Positions 1 to 11,939 of a stretch of 64,000 bases of DNA are shown piece after piece. The translations under genes and the position numbers were made by a program. The first letter of the stretch is position 1; each line of letters starts with the position of its first letter. The stretch comes from Glycine soja. Its lineage: Eukaryota > Streptophyta > Magnoliopsida > Fabales > Fabaceae. The DNA lies in contig NC_041021.1 in assembly GCF_004193775.1 (NCBI RefSeq), forward strand, positions 22,536,632 to 22,600,631, read 5' to 3'. Below the pieces are notes generated by a model. The model saw only the letters and a program-made list of their open reading frames with translations. It did no database searches and had not been told where the DNA came from.

Positions 1-2391
1 GTAATCGATTACCAGAGGCCACCATCCACATATTACACAAAATTCACAGCTGGCCAGCCACCACAAGCCTCCTTGCTTTGTGGTCTTGTTTTCCTTTTAT
101 CTGTTGACTGCCAGGAGCTCGCCTGTTTAGGTACATCACAGGTTCTCACTGACCGACTATGCCCGGGTTGGGTCGGGATTGGTCAAGCTTGGTTTTGGGC
201 GATAGCAACCCACCTGACGTCCCCAAGGTCTCCTGACCCCCGCGACATATCTCCAGGTACCACTCTGTGGTCAACAATAAAAGCAGGAAGTTTCACCCTT
301 CAACACTTCCTCATCTCAAGCTTGTAGAATTATGGGGTACCCATCACATGTGGTACTAGGTGGCGGTCGGGCGATGGTGCACAACAAGCTTTCCACATCC
401 ACAATGCGCGCATAAACCCACCATCCCCTGTTGCCCACCTCCAACTGAGCTCACGTACTCCCACGTAGCCCATATCCTCGTTTCTCTCAACACCGGGTCC
501 CCATCAATCCTCTCAAGCTTCCACAACATCCAAGCAAAACAACATTCAAACAGCACAAGCTATCACAGCCAAGCAAAACAGAGCAAAGGCAGAAAACTCT
601 GCTCAACACATCAACCAAAATCACAGCTTTTCTTACGTAAAGACCACAGTAACAATTCCTTCGATCCAATTCGTTAACCGTTGGATGGACTCCAAAATTT
701 TACTGGAAGTCTATAGTGTATAAGCCTACATTTGGACCGTTGGGATCTACTAGCAAACATCCAAAACTCATTCTGCACTAGACTTTCCACAGCCAACCAC
801 ACACAAGCATTTTTCGGCACTTGTGCAAAATTCTGCTGCACAATTTCACAGCAAAAATTCTGCATAAGTGCAGATTTCGAAAATCACCCTTCCTCTCATC
901 CAATCTTGCCCAAATCAAATCCTACAAGTCCCAAATCATGTATCAAACATGTCTAAACCAAAGCCAAGCTTCAAACCACAGCAACACAAAATCTAGGTGT
1001 CCAAAACCCCTCAATTCATTGGCTTTTCTAGGTTTGAAAGGTGGAATTTAGAATGAGGTAAATTTGGAGCAAACTCTCACCTCTCACAAGTCTATAACAT
1101 CAATCTAAACTTGCTCAAACTGGATTTACACCTAAATTTCCACCAATCAAAATTTGACTCCTCAACACCCAATTTTGCCCTAGAAATGGCTCTTGGTTCA
1201 CTTTGGTCATTTGTTTTTCTCTCTAGCTCAGCCTAACCTTTCTCACATGTCCTAAATGACATTTCAAGCTAGTATTAACTCACTTTAACCTCCATTTACC
1301 ACAGAATTCAGACTTAGCCTTCCAACTCTCAAAGTCTCACTCTTTTTCCACTCATAACATCACATTCTCACTTTCTAACCCTAGGTTAGTTCTACCCTTT
1401 GTCTCTAACAGATTTCTATCAGCAATTTCAGCATATAAACATCACAAACATCATCACAAAAACCCTAAAACAGAATGGGTATGTCTAATTCACCCAAACA
1501 TGGCAATTTCAACAAGCTTTCAACAAATGCCTTCACAAATAATCATCACACAGCAGAAAACTAACAAAACCACCCATCATATCTCCCAAAACCCCATACC
1601 CACGAAATTTAAGAGAGAAAGAAGTCCACCCAAACCTGAAATTTCGAAGTCCCACTCGTAGCCACGCACTTCCGACTCCAAAAATGCTCTCCTTTCACGA
1701 TTTGGGGCAGAAATGGTGGCCAAAGGTTGAAGCTTTGCTTGAAGCTTCAATGGAGAATGAAGAAGAAGAAAGCTACGTGAGAGAGGGAGAGAAAAGGCTT
1801 CTGAATTTCTGCTTTGGCTGAGTGAGGAGAGAGAAAAGCTTTTTGGTTTTAAATAAAAAGGGTTTTTCCCTTTTTTTTTCCATTATTTTATTCAAGCTCT
1901 GCCACATGTCCCTATTTGATTGGAGCAAAAAGGGCCCACTTTCTCTTTTTGACTGTGACCCATACTCAGTCACAAAAGTGAGAAAAATCTGACCTTTGAA
2001 ACGCTACAATCCTGCCTCGGTTTGCGTGCCGTTTCTCTGATTCCAGTTTCTCGCGTTTCTCTGCGTCCGTCGGGGCCAGTTTTCGAAAGCAAGCAATATA
2101 TATATCAAAACGCTCAGAATAAAACCCCGAGCTGGTTCAGAGGTTGGTTTCGTCAAATTCCAAGTTGCACGCAAAACGATGATTTTTAAACTAATTAATT
2201 AAGAATTAACCCATAACCTCTCAGTTATGGATTTCTCTTCCTTAATTAGTCCAACCCGCGTATCTTGCCCCCCACTATTCCTACTTCTACCAAGAACATA
2301 TAGGCATAGACACTGAATAATACTTATATATATAATCATTCAAAATACATCGTTTCCAAAAATTCCGGGTAGAAATTTCCAGGATGTTACA
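1..2391 (-). repeat. 3' LTR of chromovirus copy A (partial)
   Basis: Aligns over its whole length with 8570-10968 of the 5' LTR, with roughly a dozen substitutions and small indels. It ends at the same terminal CA (2390-2391) next to the polypurine tract. The outer ~1.44 kb is beyond the window. Short open frames here repeat in each LTR copy and are not genes. Confidence 0.93.
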
Positions 2392-2394
2392 ATA

Positions 2395-2410
2395 CTCCCA
2401 CCCTTTTAGG
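2395..2410 (-). other. Polypurine tract of chromovirus copy A
   Basis: On the minus strand a purine-rich run containing AAAAGGGTGGGAG lies 3 bp inside the 3' LTR. This is the position where plus-strand DNA synthesis is primed in LTR retrotransposons. Confidence 0.8.
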
Positions 2411-2430
2411 AATTTCGTCCCCGAAATTAA

Positions 2431-5400
2431 CTACTCTATGAACAAACTTGGGTACAATTCTCTCATCGTATCCTCCAACTCCCATGTAGAATCACCCTCA
2501 TCGGTTCCCCACTGCACCTTCACCAACGCGATCTCCTTTCCTCTCAACGACTTCGTCCTTCGGTCAGTGATCTCCTGAGGTTGTGCTCTATAGGTGAGGT
2601 TATCCTTCACCTGTACCTCGTCCACTGCAAGTATATGTGATGGATCTGGGTTGTACCGTCTCAGTTGAGAGACATGGAACACAGGATGCAAATTCGATAA
2701 ACTCGGAGGTAAGGCGATATGATAAGCTACAGGCCCAATCTTCTTCAAAATCTGATATGGACCTAGATACTTGGGTGTCAACTTCCTAGCTTTAAGAGCT
2801 CTTCCGACTCCGGTTACGGGAGAAACCTTCAAAAACACATGTTCTCCTTCCTGAAAATATAGTGGTTTCCTCCTTCTATCATAGTAGCTCTTCTGCCTAT
2901 CCTGAGATGCTTTTATCTTCTCTCGAATCAACCTCACTTGTTCATTAATCTGTTGTAGCATTTCAGGTCCAAGAAGTACTGCTTCTCCATCATCATACCA
3001 ACAAATAGGAGTTTTGCACTTTCGTCCATATAAAGCTTCAAAAGGAGCCATACCAATACTGGCTTGGTAACTATTGTTGTAAGTAAACTCAATCAATGGC
3101 AAACAATCCATCCAGCTACCTTGTTGCTCTATAATACACGCCCGAAGCAGATCCTCTAGAGTCTGAATGGTTCGTTCAGTCTGACCATCTGTTTGAGGAT
3201 GATAAGCTGAACTAAGCTTCAGCTTTGTCCCCAAGGCTTCATGTAGACTCGTCCAAAATCGCGAAGTGAACCTCGGATCCCTGTCAGATACAATACTAGA
3301 AGGAATTCCATGCAACCTTACTACTTCCTTGATGTACAACTCCACTAGTTTCTCCATTCTATACTTCATATTCACTGGGATAAAATGAGCAGATTTGGTG
3401 AGTCGATCAACTATGACCCACACAGCATCATGTCCACGACTAGTCTTGGGCAAACTAGATACAAAATCCATAGATATGCTCTCCCATTTCCATTCCGGAA
3501 TCTCCAATGGCTTCAATTCTCCCGATGGTCGCTGGTGTTCAGCCTTAGCCTTTTGACATGTCAAACATCTTGCTACATATTCAGCTACATCTTTCTTCAT
3601 GCCATGCCACCAAAAACTTCTCTTCAAATCTTGGTACATCTTAGTCATTCCTGGATGGAAACTAAGATGACTTTTATGTGCTTCCTCCAAAATCTTAACT
3701 TTCAAATCATCTAGAGATGGCACACATATCCTCCCCTTGAATCTAATTAACCCGGTTGTGTCCTTCTCAAACTCCACATCCTTATCCTCCATTATATCTA
3801 ACACCTTGCCTTGCAAAAATGGGTCATCCCCTTGAGCCTCGCGTATGTGATCTACGAATTCATTGGTGATCTGCAATGCTCCCACAAATAAGCTCTTGGG
3901 TCGCACCTCAATTGCTAGATTCAGATCTCGGAACTCCTCTATCAATCTCTGCTCCAAACTCATCATAGTCGCAACATGTAAAGATTTCCGGCTTAGCGCA
4001 TCGGCTACTACATTAGCCTTTCCTGGATGGTAGGAAAGTCCAAAATCATAATCCTTGAGGAACTCCATCCATCTTCGTTGTCTCATATTGAGTTCCTTCT
4101 GATCGAACAAGTATTTGAGACTCTTGTGATCACTGAAAACTTCAAAACGAGTACCGTACAAATAATGCCTCCAAATCTTTAAGGCAAAGACCACCGCTGC
4201 TAGTTCCAAGTCATGAGTCGGATAGTTAACTTCATGAGGACGTAATTGACGTGAAGCATACGCCACTACTCTTCCCTCTTGCATCAACACACACCCCAAG
4301 CCTTGCCCGCTTGCATCGCAATACACTTCAAATGTTCTCTTAGGGTCGGGCAAAATTAACACTGGAGCTGTCGTCAACCGCCTCTTCAACTCTTGGAAAC
4401 TTTACTCACACTTCTCATTCCAAACAAACTTCTCATTCTTACGAGTCAACTTAGTTAGGGGCAATGCCAATTTAGAAAATCCCTCAATGAACTTTCTATA
4501 ATAGCCTGCCAACCCCAAGAAGCTTCGAACCTCCGTTGGAGTTGTCGGTTGTTGCCACTCCATAACCGACTCCACCTTGTTCGGATCCACCGCAACCCCG
4601 TCCTTAGAAATCACGTGCCCTAAGAACTGCACTTTCTCCAACCAAAAGTCACATTTCGACAGTTTGGCGAACAACTTCCTATCCCTCAGAATATGCAACA
4701 CAATCCTCAAGTGCTTCTCATGCTCCTCCTTATTCCTCGAATACACTAGGATATCATCAATGAACACAACCACGAACTGATCCAAGTAATCATGGAATAT
4801 ACGATTCATATAATCCATGAAAATAGCCGGAGCATTAGTCACTCCAAATGGCATGACTAAATACTCGTAGTGCCCATACCGAGTCCGAAATGCAGTCTTT
4901 GGGATATCTTCCTTCTTAACTCGGATTTGATGATACCCCGATCGCAGATTGATCTTCGAAAATACCGTCGCTCCCCTCAATTGGTCAATCAGATCATCTA
5001 TCCTTGGTAGAGGATATTTGTTCTTGATAGTGACCTTGTTTAACTGCCGGTAGTCTACACACATCCTCATACTTCCATCCTTCTTTTTAACCAACAAGAC
5101 CGGCGCTCCCCACGGTGACGCGCTTGGACGAACAAATTGTTTGCTCAAAAGATCCTGTACTTGTACCTTCACCTCTGCTAGTTCTACCGGAGACATTCTA
5201 TAAGGCGCAATCGACACTGGATTCGCCCCAGGCACCAAATCAATAATGAATTCCACTTCTCTCTCAGGTGGCAATTCACAAATATCATCAGGAAAAACTT
5301 CCGGAAATTCCGACACCACCGGTATACTATTAACTTCAGCGTCCTCTTCCACATACATAGAGAACAACACCATGTAAGTTTGAACATCCTCCGTTCCTTC

Positions 5401-6837
5401 GTTGGCTGCATCCTCTTTCAAAGATTCACTTGGAACTACATCTCCACCAAACACTAGCATCTTCTCCTTATAGTCTAGAAAGATATGGTTAGTAGATAAC
5501 CAATCCATCCCCAAGATCACATCTAGATGAGCTAAAGGTAGGCAAATCAAATCCGCCATAAAAGATCGACCTTCAACAATTATGGAACACTTCAAACACA
5601 CCCGAGAGGTGGTTACAGGCTCGCTCGTCGGAGTAGACACCACCATATCATATGGTAACTCCGTCGCACATAACCCCAACCTCTCCACACATGCATGAGA
5701 TATGAAAGAATTCGTGGCACCTGAATCATAAAGTACATCTAGTAGTTTATCAGCAATCAAACACTTACCCCGTATCAAATCGTCGGAGGCAGCTGCTTCT
5801 GATCCACTCATAGCAAATACCCGAGAGGGTACTTTTGGTCTTCCACCACTAGTGTTGTTGTTGCTAACATTACCGCTCCTTGTGGAATTAGTGGGTCCAC
5901 GATTGACGGTGTTGGAATTGGCTGTTACCGTCGGTCTCCCGGTCACCCTACATTCTCGAGCATAATGGCCCACCTTGCCACACACATAACAACGGTTCTC
6001 CTGTGTCTGCTGGAGCTGTGGGCAATTCCTCTTAATATGCGGTCCTCCACACTGAAAGCATTGTACCCCAGTCCCCCTTGACTGGCTCATGTTGGACGTA
6101 GCCATGGGCTGCTTCCCCTTGTTGCTAGCATACGGCTTCATCCTCTTGTTACCATTTCCTCTAAAAGGATGGTTTCTCTGAGGTCCTCCAACACCTCTAG
6201 CTTGCCTCTCCTTCATCTTATCTTCAAAAATCCTGCACTTTGTCACCAACTGATTAAAATCCGTAATCTGCATATAACTAACTGCTTGTTGGATCTCCAA
6301 CCGAAGCCCATTCTCAAACTGAGCACATAAATCTTCCTCATTCCGAGCATCTTGGTATTGAGGCCAATACTGCAGAAGCTCATTAAACTTAGCCGTGTAC
6401 TCCCCAACAGACATGTTTCCTTGCTTCAGATCCAGAAATTCCCTCGCCTTTCTCTTCCTGAGATCTCGTGGAAAGTAATTCTCCAGGAATTTGTCCTTGA
6501 AGGCATTCCAAGGAATCACGCCTCCAGGTGCAACAAATGAAGGCTTCACGAACTTCCACCAATTCTCGGCCTCCCCTTGGAGCATAAATGTTGCATAAAG
6601 GACCTTATGCTCCTCAAGGCAACCCATCGCCTCGAAAATCTTTTCCGTCTCAGCTAACCACAACCTAGCACCTTCCGGATCATAGTCTCCACTGAACTTT
6701 GGCGGGTGGTTCTTACGGAAAGCCATGAGTCCCCAATACTCCGCCGGTTCCACATCACGTTCCTACACTAGAGTTTCCAGCACAGCGGTGATGCGGTCAA
6801 GGACATCACGGTTCTGATCCCTACCACGTCCTGCCAT
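2431..6837 (-). pseudogene. gag-pol: Chromovirus gag-pol polyprotein, copy A, two premature stops
   Basis: A single frame of ~1468 codons from ATG at 6837 to the stop at 2431. Domains in order (approximate codon numbers): Gag capsid-like region (~45-200); two zinc knuckles (~255-300; the second, [14 protein letters not shown], is CX2CX4HX4C, the first is one residue short); aspartic protease around DSGAT (~366); reverse transcriptase with the FIDD active site (~691); RNase H starting near FEVYCDAS (~835); integrase with an HHCC finger ending CLTCQKAK (~1080) and DDE-type motifs MDFVSS, SDRDPRF and GQTER; a C-terminal chromodomain-like segment near the end. Frame-breaking stops are TAG at 6763-6765 and TAA at 4402-4404, where copy B has CAG and CAA. 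Otherwise the frame is open. The start was chosen because copy B is continuous from it. The reading frame after each stop begins without a natural ATG, so this copy is probably not autonomous. Confidence 0.94.
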
Positions 6838-7111
6838 ACCTATCCTGTAGGGAAACTATTAGCACCCAAGAAATCCTAAAGAGAGAGTGTACCACACAGG
6901 CTATGACAGTTATAACAACATCCTTCTCTTTATACATACTTATACACACAACAATCCTATGAATCAGTCACACATCCATGCTCAAGACAATAAGGCAGAA
7001 ATACACACAATGTGTGACTTAACGTCACTCCCCGAAACCTACTCCCAAGTTTCAGAGAAACACAACATTCACACAGCAAGACCATAACAGGTTCACTAGA
7101 ATCCAACTTTT

Positions 7112-7123
7112 GCTCTGATACCA
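7112..7123 (-). other. Primer binding site, initiator Met tRNA type, copy A
   Basis: Minus strand reads TGGTATCAGAGC, the common plant retrotransposon primer site complementary to the 3' end of initiator methionine tRNA. It lies 5 bp inside the 5' LTR and fixes the element's orientation and LTR boundary. Confidence 0.9.
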
Positions 7124-7704
7124 CCATTTGTGGCGTCCCTAAATTAATGACTGGTTTAATAGAAATAATTTAAATAACAAAAACCATGGTAAATTTTTTT
7201 TTCTTCTTTTTCTTTTTCATTTCTTTCTCTTTTCACCATAACTAGGGTTAGAAGGAAAATCCTCACTATAAAGTCCTGAATGGCCAGTTCACAACTCTAT
7301 TCGGAGTCATTTCTTTCTTACCGCTCATAATTCTCTAAATTATTTTGCTGTTTCAAAAGGAAGAATGTACCAGCCATTACTTTAGGTCGTCACATGAAAA
7401 GAAGAGAATAAAATACGGTCGATAAACTCTTTTACAAATAAAGTTGCTAATGCTTTCTTTTCAAATAACGAGATCGATTATAAATGCATATATCATTTAA
7501 AGCTGTCCAAAATATGAGAGTTTTACAAAATACAGTGTCATCCAGAGCAAAGGTGTCCATAGCGGTGGCTTCAGCCACATGTATACAATCATCAAATGCC
7601 TATACATCAGGTCTACCCATACGAAAACAAAAGAGTAAACCTAACAGTTAGTCCTAGATACACCCACCCTCAAAATATACAAAACGAATCCAAAAAGTTG
7701 TCCA

Positions 7705-8139
7705 CTAGGACGAAGAGCCTCCGCTGATCGCCATCTCCCTCGGGCCACTATCCTCCGTAGAGTCTGCCTCAGATGCCGACATGACTTCCTCGGGAGAATC
7801 CACCTCGAGAAGTGGATCCTCATCACCCTCTAGAAAGTCAAGGGCATCCACAGCAGGCTCAGGAGGTAGCTCCTCCAGGTCCTCCTCAGGGTCTTCCTCG
7901 GATGACGTTACCTCGATCACTTGAACGGGCTCCACTAGACGATATGGTGTAGGTGTGGGTAGTATCCACTCCACCGTGCGCTGAAGCGTCCGTGCAGGTT
8001 CATCTGGATGCACCAAAGAAGTAGCCGTGAATCGAATGGTGCCCCGAAATCGGCACCTCGTGTTGCCTTCGAGGGTCTCCCACGTTCCCTCTAGGCACTC
8101 CATCTCTACTCGATCACGGATTAGCTGCGCCGCCATCAC
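7705..8139 (-). CDS. 144-residue acidic ORF inside the chromovirus LTR, function unknown
   Basis: I do not recognise a family. The frame opens MMAAQLIRDRVEMECLEGTW. The first ~75 residues are mixed and the second half is strongly acidic (runs such as SSEEDPEEDLEELPPEP), ending in a Ser/Gly tail. There is no signal peptide, membrane segment or metal-binding motif. It lies on the sense strand ~580 bp before the LTR ends at the primer site and ~120 bp downstream of the ATCGAT palindrome cluster. The same frame is intact in copy B (41698-42132), but A and B look like duplicates of one insertion, so this is weak evidence of selection. It could be a captured fragment, a short LTR-encoded protein, or chance. 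Confidence 0.4.
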   Translation of the reverse strand: MMAAQLIRDRVEMECLEGTWETLEGNTRCRFRGTIRFTATSLVHPDEPARTLQRTVEWILPTPTPYRLVEPVQVIEVTSSEEDPEEDLEELPPEPAVDALDFLEGDEDPLLEVDSPEEVMSASEADSTEDSGPREMAISGGSSS

Positions 8140-8261
8140 GATCTACAAGAAAGAAGAGAAAGGGGTAGACTCTTTCACAAGAATCTAACTACGCTGCACA
8201 CAATGCATCTCATAACCACTACATGACGTTAAAAGGAGTATCTTGAGGCTTTTCATCTCTG

Positions 8262-8581
8262 GTAATCGATTACACAACCTTGGTAATCGATTACCAGAGG
8301 CTAAACTTGAATTACACAACCTCAGGACATGAAATATGCAATAATACACTGTGTAATCGATTACACATGCCTGGTAATCGATTACCAGTGACCCATTCCT
8401 TTGTGTAATCGATTACACAGGCTGGTAATCGATTACCAGAGGCTCCCTAAGTTTCCTGACTTCGTTTTCAAGCCTGGTAATCGATTACACCCCTTGGTAA
8501 TCGATTACCAGAGACCATCTTAGCCTCCTGTCCTCAATTTTAAGCCTTGTAATCGATTACCCACCCTTGGTAATCGATTAC
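8262..8581. repeat. Cluster of ten GTAATCGATTAC palindromes in the LTR
   Basis: Starts at 8262, 8283, 8353, 8374, 8405, 8425, 8477, 8497, 8549 and 8570. They come as five pairs with 20-21 bp between starts. One form extends to TGTAATCGATTACA, the other to CTGGTAATCGATTACCAG. Repeated in copy B at 42255-42574. Confidence 0.9.
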
Positions 8582-10968
8582 CAGAGGCCACCATCCACAT
8601 ATTACACAAAATTCACAGCTGGCCAGCCACCACAAGCCTCCTTGCTTTGTGGTCTTGTTTTCCTTTTATCTGTTGACTGCCAGGAGCTCGCCTGTTTAGG
8701 TACATCACAGGTTCTCACTGACCGACTATGCCCGGGTTGGGTCGGGATTGGTCAAGCTTGGTTTTGGGCAATAGCACCCCACCTGACGTCCCCAAGGTCT
8801 CCTGACCCCCGCGACATATCTCCAGGTACCACTCTGTGGTCAACAATAAAAGCAGGAAGTTTCACCCTTCAACACTTCCTCATCTCAAGCTTGTAGAATT
8901 ATGGGGTACCCATCACATGTGGTACTAGGTGGCGGTCGGGCGATGGTGCACAACAAGCTTTCCACATCCACAATGCGCGCATAAACCCACCATCCCCTGT
9001 TGCCCACCTCCAACTGAGCTCACGTACTCCCACGTAGCCCATATCCTCGTTTCTCTCAACACCGGGTCCCCATCAATCCTCTCAAGCTTCCACAACATCC
9101 AAGCAAAACAACATTCAAACAGCACAAGCTATCACAGCCAAGCAAAACAGAGCAAAGGCAGAAAACTCTGCTCAACACATCAACCAAAATCACAGCTTTT
9201 CTCACGTAAAGACCACAATAACAATTCCTTCGATCCAATTCGTTAACCGTTGGATCGACTCCAAAATTTTACTGGAAGTCTATAGTGTATAAGCCTACAT
9301 TTTGACCGTTGGGATCTACTAGCAAACATCCAGAACTCATTCTGCACTAGACTTTCCACAGCCAACCACACACAAGCATTTTTCTGCACTTGTGCAAAAT
9401 TCTGCTGCACAATTTCACAGCAAAAATTCTGCATAAGTGCAGATTTCGAAAATCACCCTTCCTCTCATCCAATCTTGCCCAAATCAAATCCTACAAGTCC
9501 CAAATCATGTATCAAACATGTCTAAACCAAAGCCAAGCTTCAAACCACAGCAACACAAAATCTAGGTGTCCAAAACCCCTCAATTCAATGGCTTTTCTAG
9601 GTTTGAAAGGTGGAATTTAGAATGAGGTAAATTTGGAGCAAACTCTCACCTCTCACAAGTCTATAACATCAATCTAAACTTGCTCAAACTGGATTTACAC
9701 CTAAATTTCCACCAAATCAAAATTTGACTCCTCAACACCCAATTTTGCCCTAGAAATGGCTCTTGGTTCACTTTGGTCATTTGTTTTTCTCTCTAGCTCA
9801 GCCTAACCTTTCTCACATGTCCTAAATGACATTTCAAGCTAGTATTAACTCACTTTAACCTCCATTTACCACAGAATTCAGACTTAGCCTTCCAACTCTC
9901 AAAGTCTCACTCTTTTTCCACTCATAACATCACATTCTCACTTTCTAACCCTAGGTTAGTTCTACCCTTTGTCTCTAACAGATTTCTATCAGCAATTTCA
10001 GCATATAAACATCACAAACATCATCACAAAAACCCTAAAACAGAATGGGCATGTCTAATTCACCCAAACATGGCAATTTCAACAAGCTTTCAACAAATGC
10101 CTTCACAAATAATCATCACACAGCAGAAAACTAACAAAACCACCCATCATATCTCCCAAAACCCCATACCCACGAAATTTAAGAGAGAAAGAAGTCCACC
10201 CAAACCTGAAATTTCGAAGTCCCACTCGTAGCCACGCACTTCCCGACTCCAAAAATGCTCTCCTTTCACGATTTGGGGCAGAAATGGTGGCCAAAGGTTG
10301 AAGCTTTGCTTGAAGCTTCAATGGAGAATGAAGAAGAAGAAAGCTACGTGAGAGAGGGAGAGAAAAGGCTTCTGAATTTCTGCTTTGGCTGAGTGAGGAG
10401 AGAGAAAAGCTTTTTGGTTTTTAAATAAAAAGGGTTTTCCCTTTTTTTTTTTTTTCCATTATTTTATTCAAGCTCTGCCACATGTCCCTATTTGATTGGA
10501 GCAAAAAGGGCCCACTTTCTCTTTTTGACTGTGACCCATACTCAGTCACAAAAGTGAGAAAAATCTGACCTTTGAAACGCTACAATCCTGCCTCGGTTTG
10601 CGTGCCGTTTCTCTGATTCCAGTTTCTCGCGTTTCTCTGCGTCCGTCGGGGCCAGTTTTCGAAAGCAAGCAATATATATATCAAAACGCTCAGAATAAAA
10701 CCCCGAGCCTGGTTCAGAGGTTGGTTTCGTCAAATTCCAAGTTGCACGCAAAACGATGATTTTTAAACTAATTAATTAAGAATTAACCCATAACCTCTCA
10801 GTTATGGATTTCTCTTCCTTAATTAGTCCAACCCGCGTATCTTGCCCCCCACTATTCCTACTTCTACCAAGAACATATAGGCATAGACACTGAATAATAC
10901 TTATATATATAATCATTCAAAATACATCGTTTCCAAAAATTCCGGGTAGAAATTTCCAGGATGTTACA

Positions 10969-11618
10969 AAATTCTTCACGGAAAATGTTACGGAAACGTT
11001 TCGGAAGCGCCTCGGCTTAGATTTTCTTCACGGAAACAATTTTTCCAAGCAAATTCGAAAGAGAGAGAAGTGCCTAAGGGGCTGAACCTCTTTCTTCTTC
11101 ACTTCCTCCCCTATTTATAGCAAAATAGGGGAGGTGCTTGCCGCCCAGCTCGCCCAGGCGAGCCAGGTTGCTTCCTCCATAAGCAACAGCCTTCTGGAGG
11201 AGTATTCTGGAGGGCCCAAGTGGGCCTGGGTGCTATTTGCACCCCCCATTTTTACTAAGTACACCTCCCTATGCCTTTTTTTTGGTGATTCTTTTTTCGT
11301 AAAGTTACGGAAACTTACGAATTTCGTAACGATACTTGTTTTCTTTCCATAATGTTACGGAACCTTGCGGATCACATAATCATCCCCTTTTTGACTCACG
11401 GAATGTTACGGAACCTCACTTAATTATGCAACAATGCTTCCATTTGATTTCCGGTGTGTCACGGAAACTTACGGATTGTGCATCAATATTTTTTGGTTTT
11501 TCGGCATGTCCTGGAATTTCACAAATTGCCTAATGATGGGTGCCAAGCACCTCACAAGGACCAAAGAAAGGTCGCATGTCATCAAGCAAAGGTCCCCGGA
11601 TAAAATTAGGGTATGACA
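10969..11618 (-). repeat. Ogre 3' LTR, portion right of the chromovirus insertion
   Basis: Matches ~30577-31221 of the 5' LTR and ends at the same TATGACA (11612-11618). A TATA box on the minus strand (CTATAAATAG, 11111-11120) corresponds to that of the 5' LTR. The remaining LTR would lie left of the window. Confidence 0.9.
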
Positions 11619-11857
11619 GTTGCCCCTCTTTACTTGTCTTTTATTAGAGATAAAAGGAAAGTAAAGATAAGACACTAATTTCGTTCCTCTCGATTTGACG
11701 AGAGTCGTGGGTGACCATAAAATTTCCACATGTAAATGACTTGTTGTTCCCGGAATTTCACAAATTGCCTAATGATGGGTGCCAAGCACCTCACAAGGAC
11801 CAAAGAAAGGTCGCATGTCATCAAGCAAAGGTCCCCGGACGAAATTAGGGTATGACA
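11513..11857. repeat. Duplicated Ogre LTR terminus
   Basis: The last 106 bp of the LTR (11513-11618) occur again at 11752-11857, including the terminal TATGACA. Between and after them a second segment starting ctaatttcgttcctctcg also occurs twice (from ~11672 and ~11857). The result is an imperfect ~190-240 bp duplication spanning the LTR/internal border. Confidence 0.85.
11619..11632 (-). other. Ogre polypurine tract
   Basis: Minus strand reads TAAAGAGGGGCAAC directly before the 3' LTR, the expected plus-strand primer position. Confidence 0.75.
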
Positions 11858-11939
11858 CTAATTTCGTTCCTCTCGGTTGACGAGAGTCGCGGGTGACCAT
11901 AAAATTTCCGCATGTAAATGGCTTGTTGTTCCCGGAGGA

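Larger units (their letters stand above)
1..10968 (-). mobile_element. Chromovirus LTR retrotransposon copy A (Tekay/Del-like), 3' LTR cut by window
   Basis: Complete order on the minus strand: 5' LTR (7129-10968), initiator-Met tRNA primer site, gag-pol (6837-2431), polypurine tract, 3' LTR (1-2391, truncated by the window start). LTRs run TG to CA. The ~3.8 kb LTRs, single gag-pol frame and C-terminal chromodomain-like segment fit the Tekay/Del chromovirus lineage of Ty3/gypsy; the lineage name is inferred from these traits, not from a tree. The element sits inside the 3' LTR of the Ogre element that follows. The right flank reads aaatt (10969-10973), the expected 5 bp target duplication, but the matching left copy lies outside the window. 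A near-identical copy is at 33578-42994. Confidence 0.93.
7129..10968 (-). repeat. 5' LTR of chromovirus copy A (3.84 kb, complete)
   Basis: Bounded by TG at 7129 next to the primer site and CA at 10967-10968, read here on the plus strand. On the sense strand it begins TGTAACATCC. It contains a 144-codon open frame (7705-8139), a cluster of ATCGAT palindromes (8262-8581) and, in its U3-side half, T-rich tracts. The matching part of the 3' LTR is 1-2391. Confidence 0.92.

Noticed and set aside
73..1051. Small open frames recurring in each chromovirus LTR (also at 8567-9620, 34353-35042, 42560-42889)
   Set aside because: Both strands, short, no start context or motif; frames differ between LTR copies because of small indels. 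Shadows of LTR sequence.
2384..3714. Plus-strand frames opposite chromovirus integrase (also 36377-37828)
   Set aside because: Antisense shadows of gag-pol.
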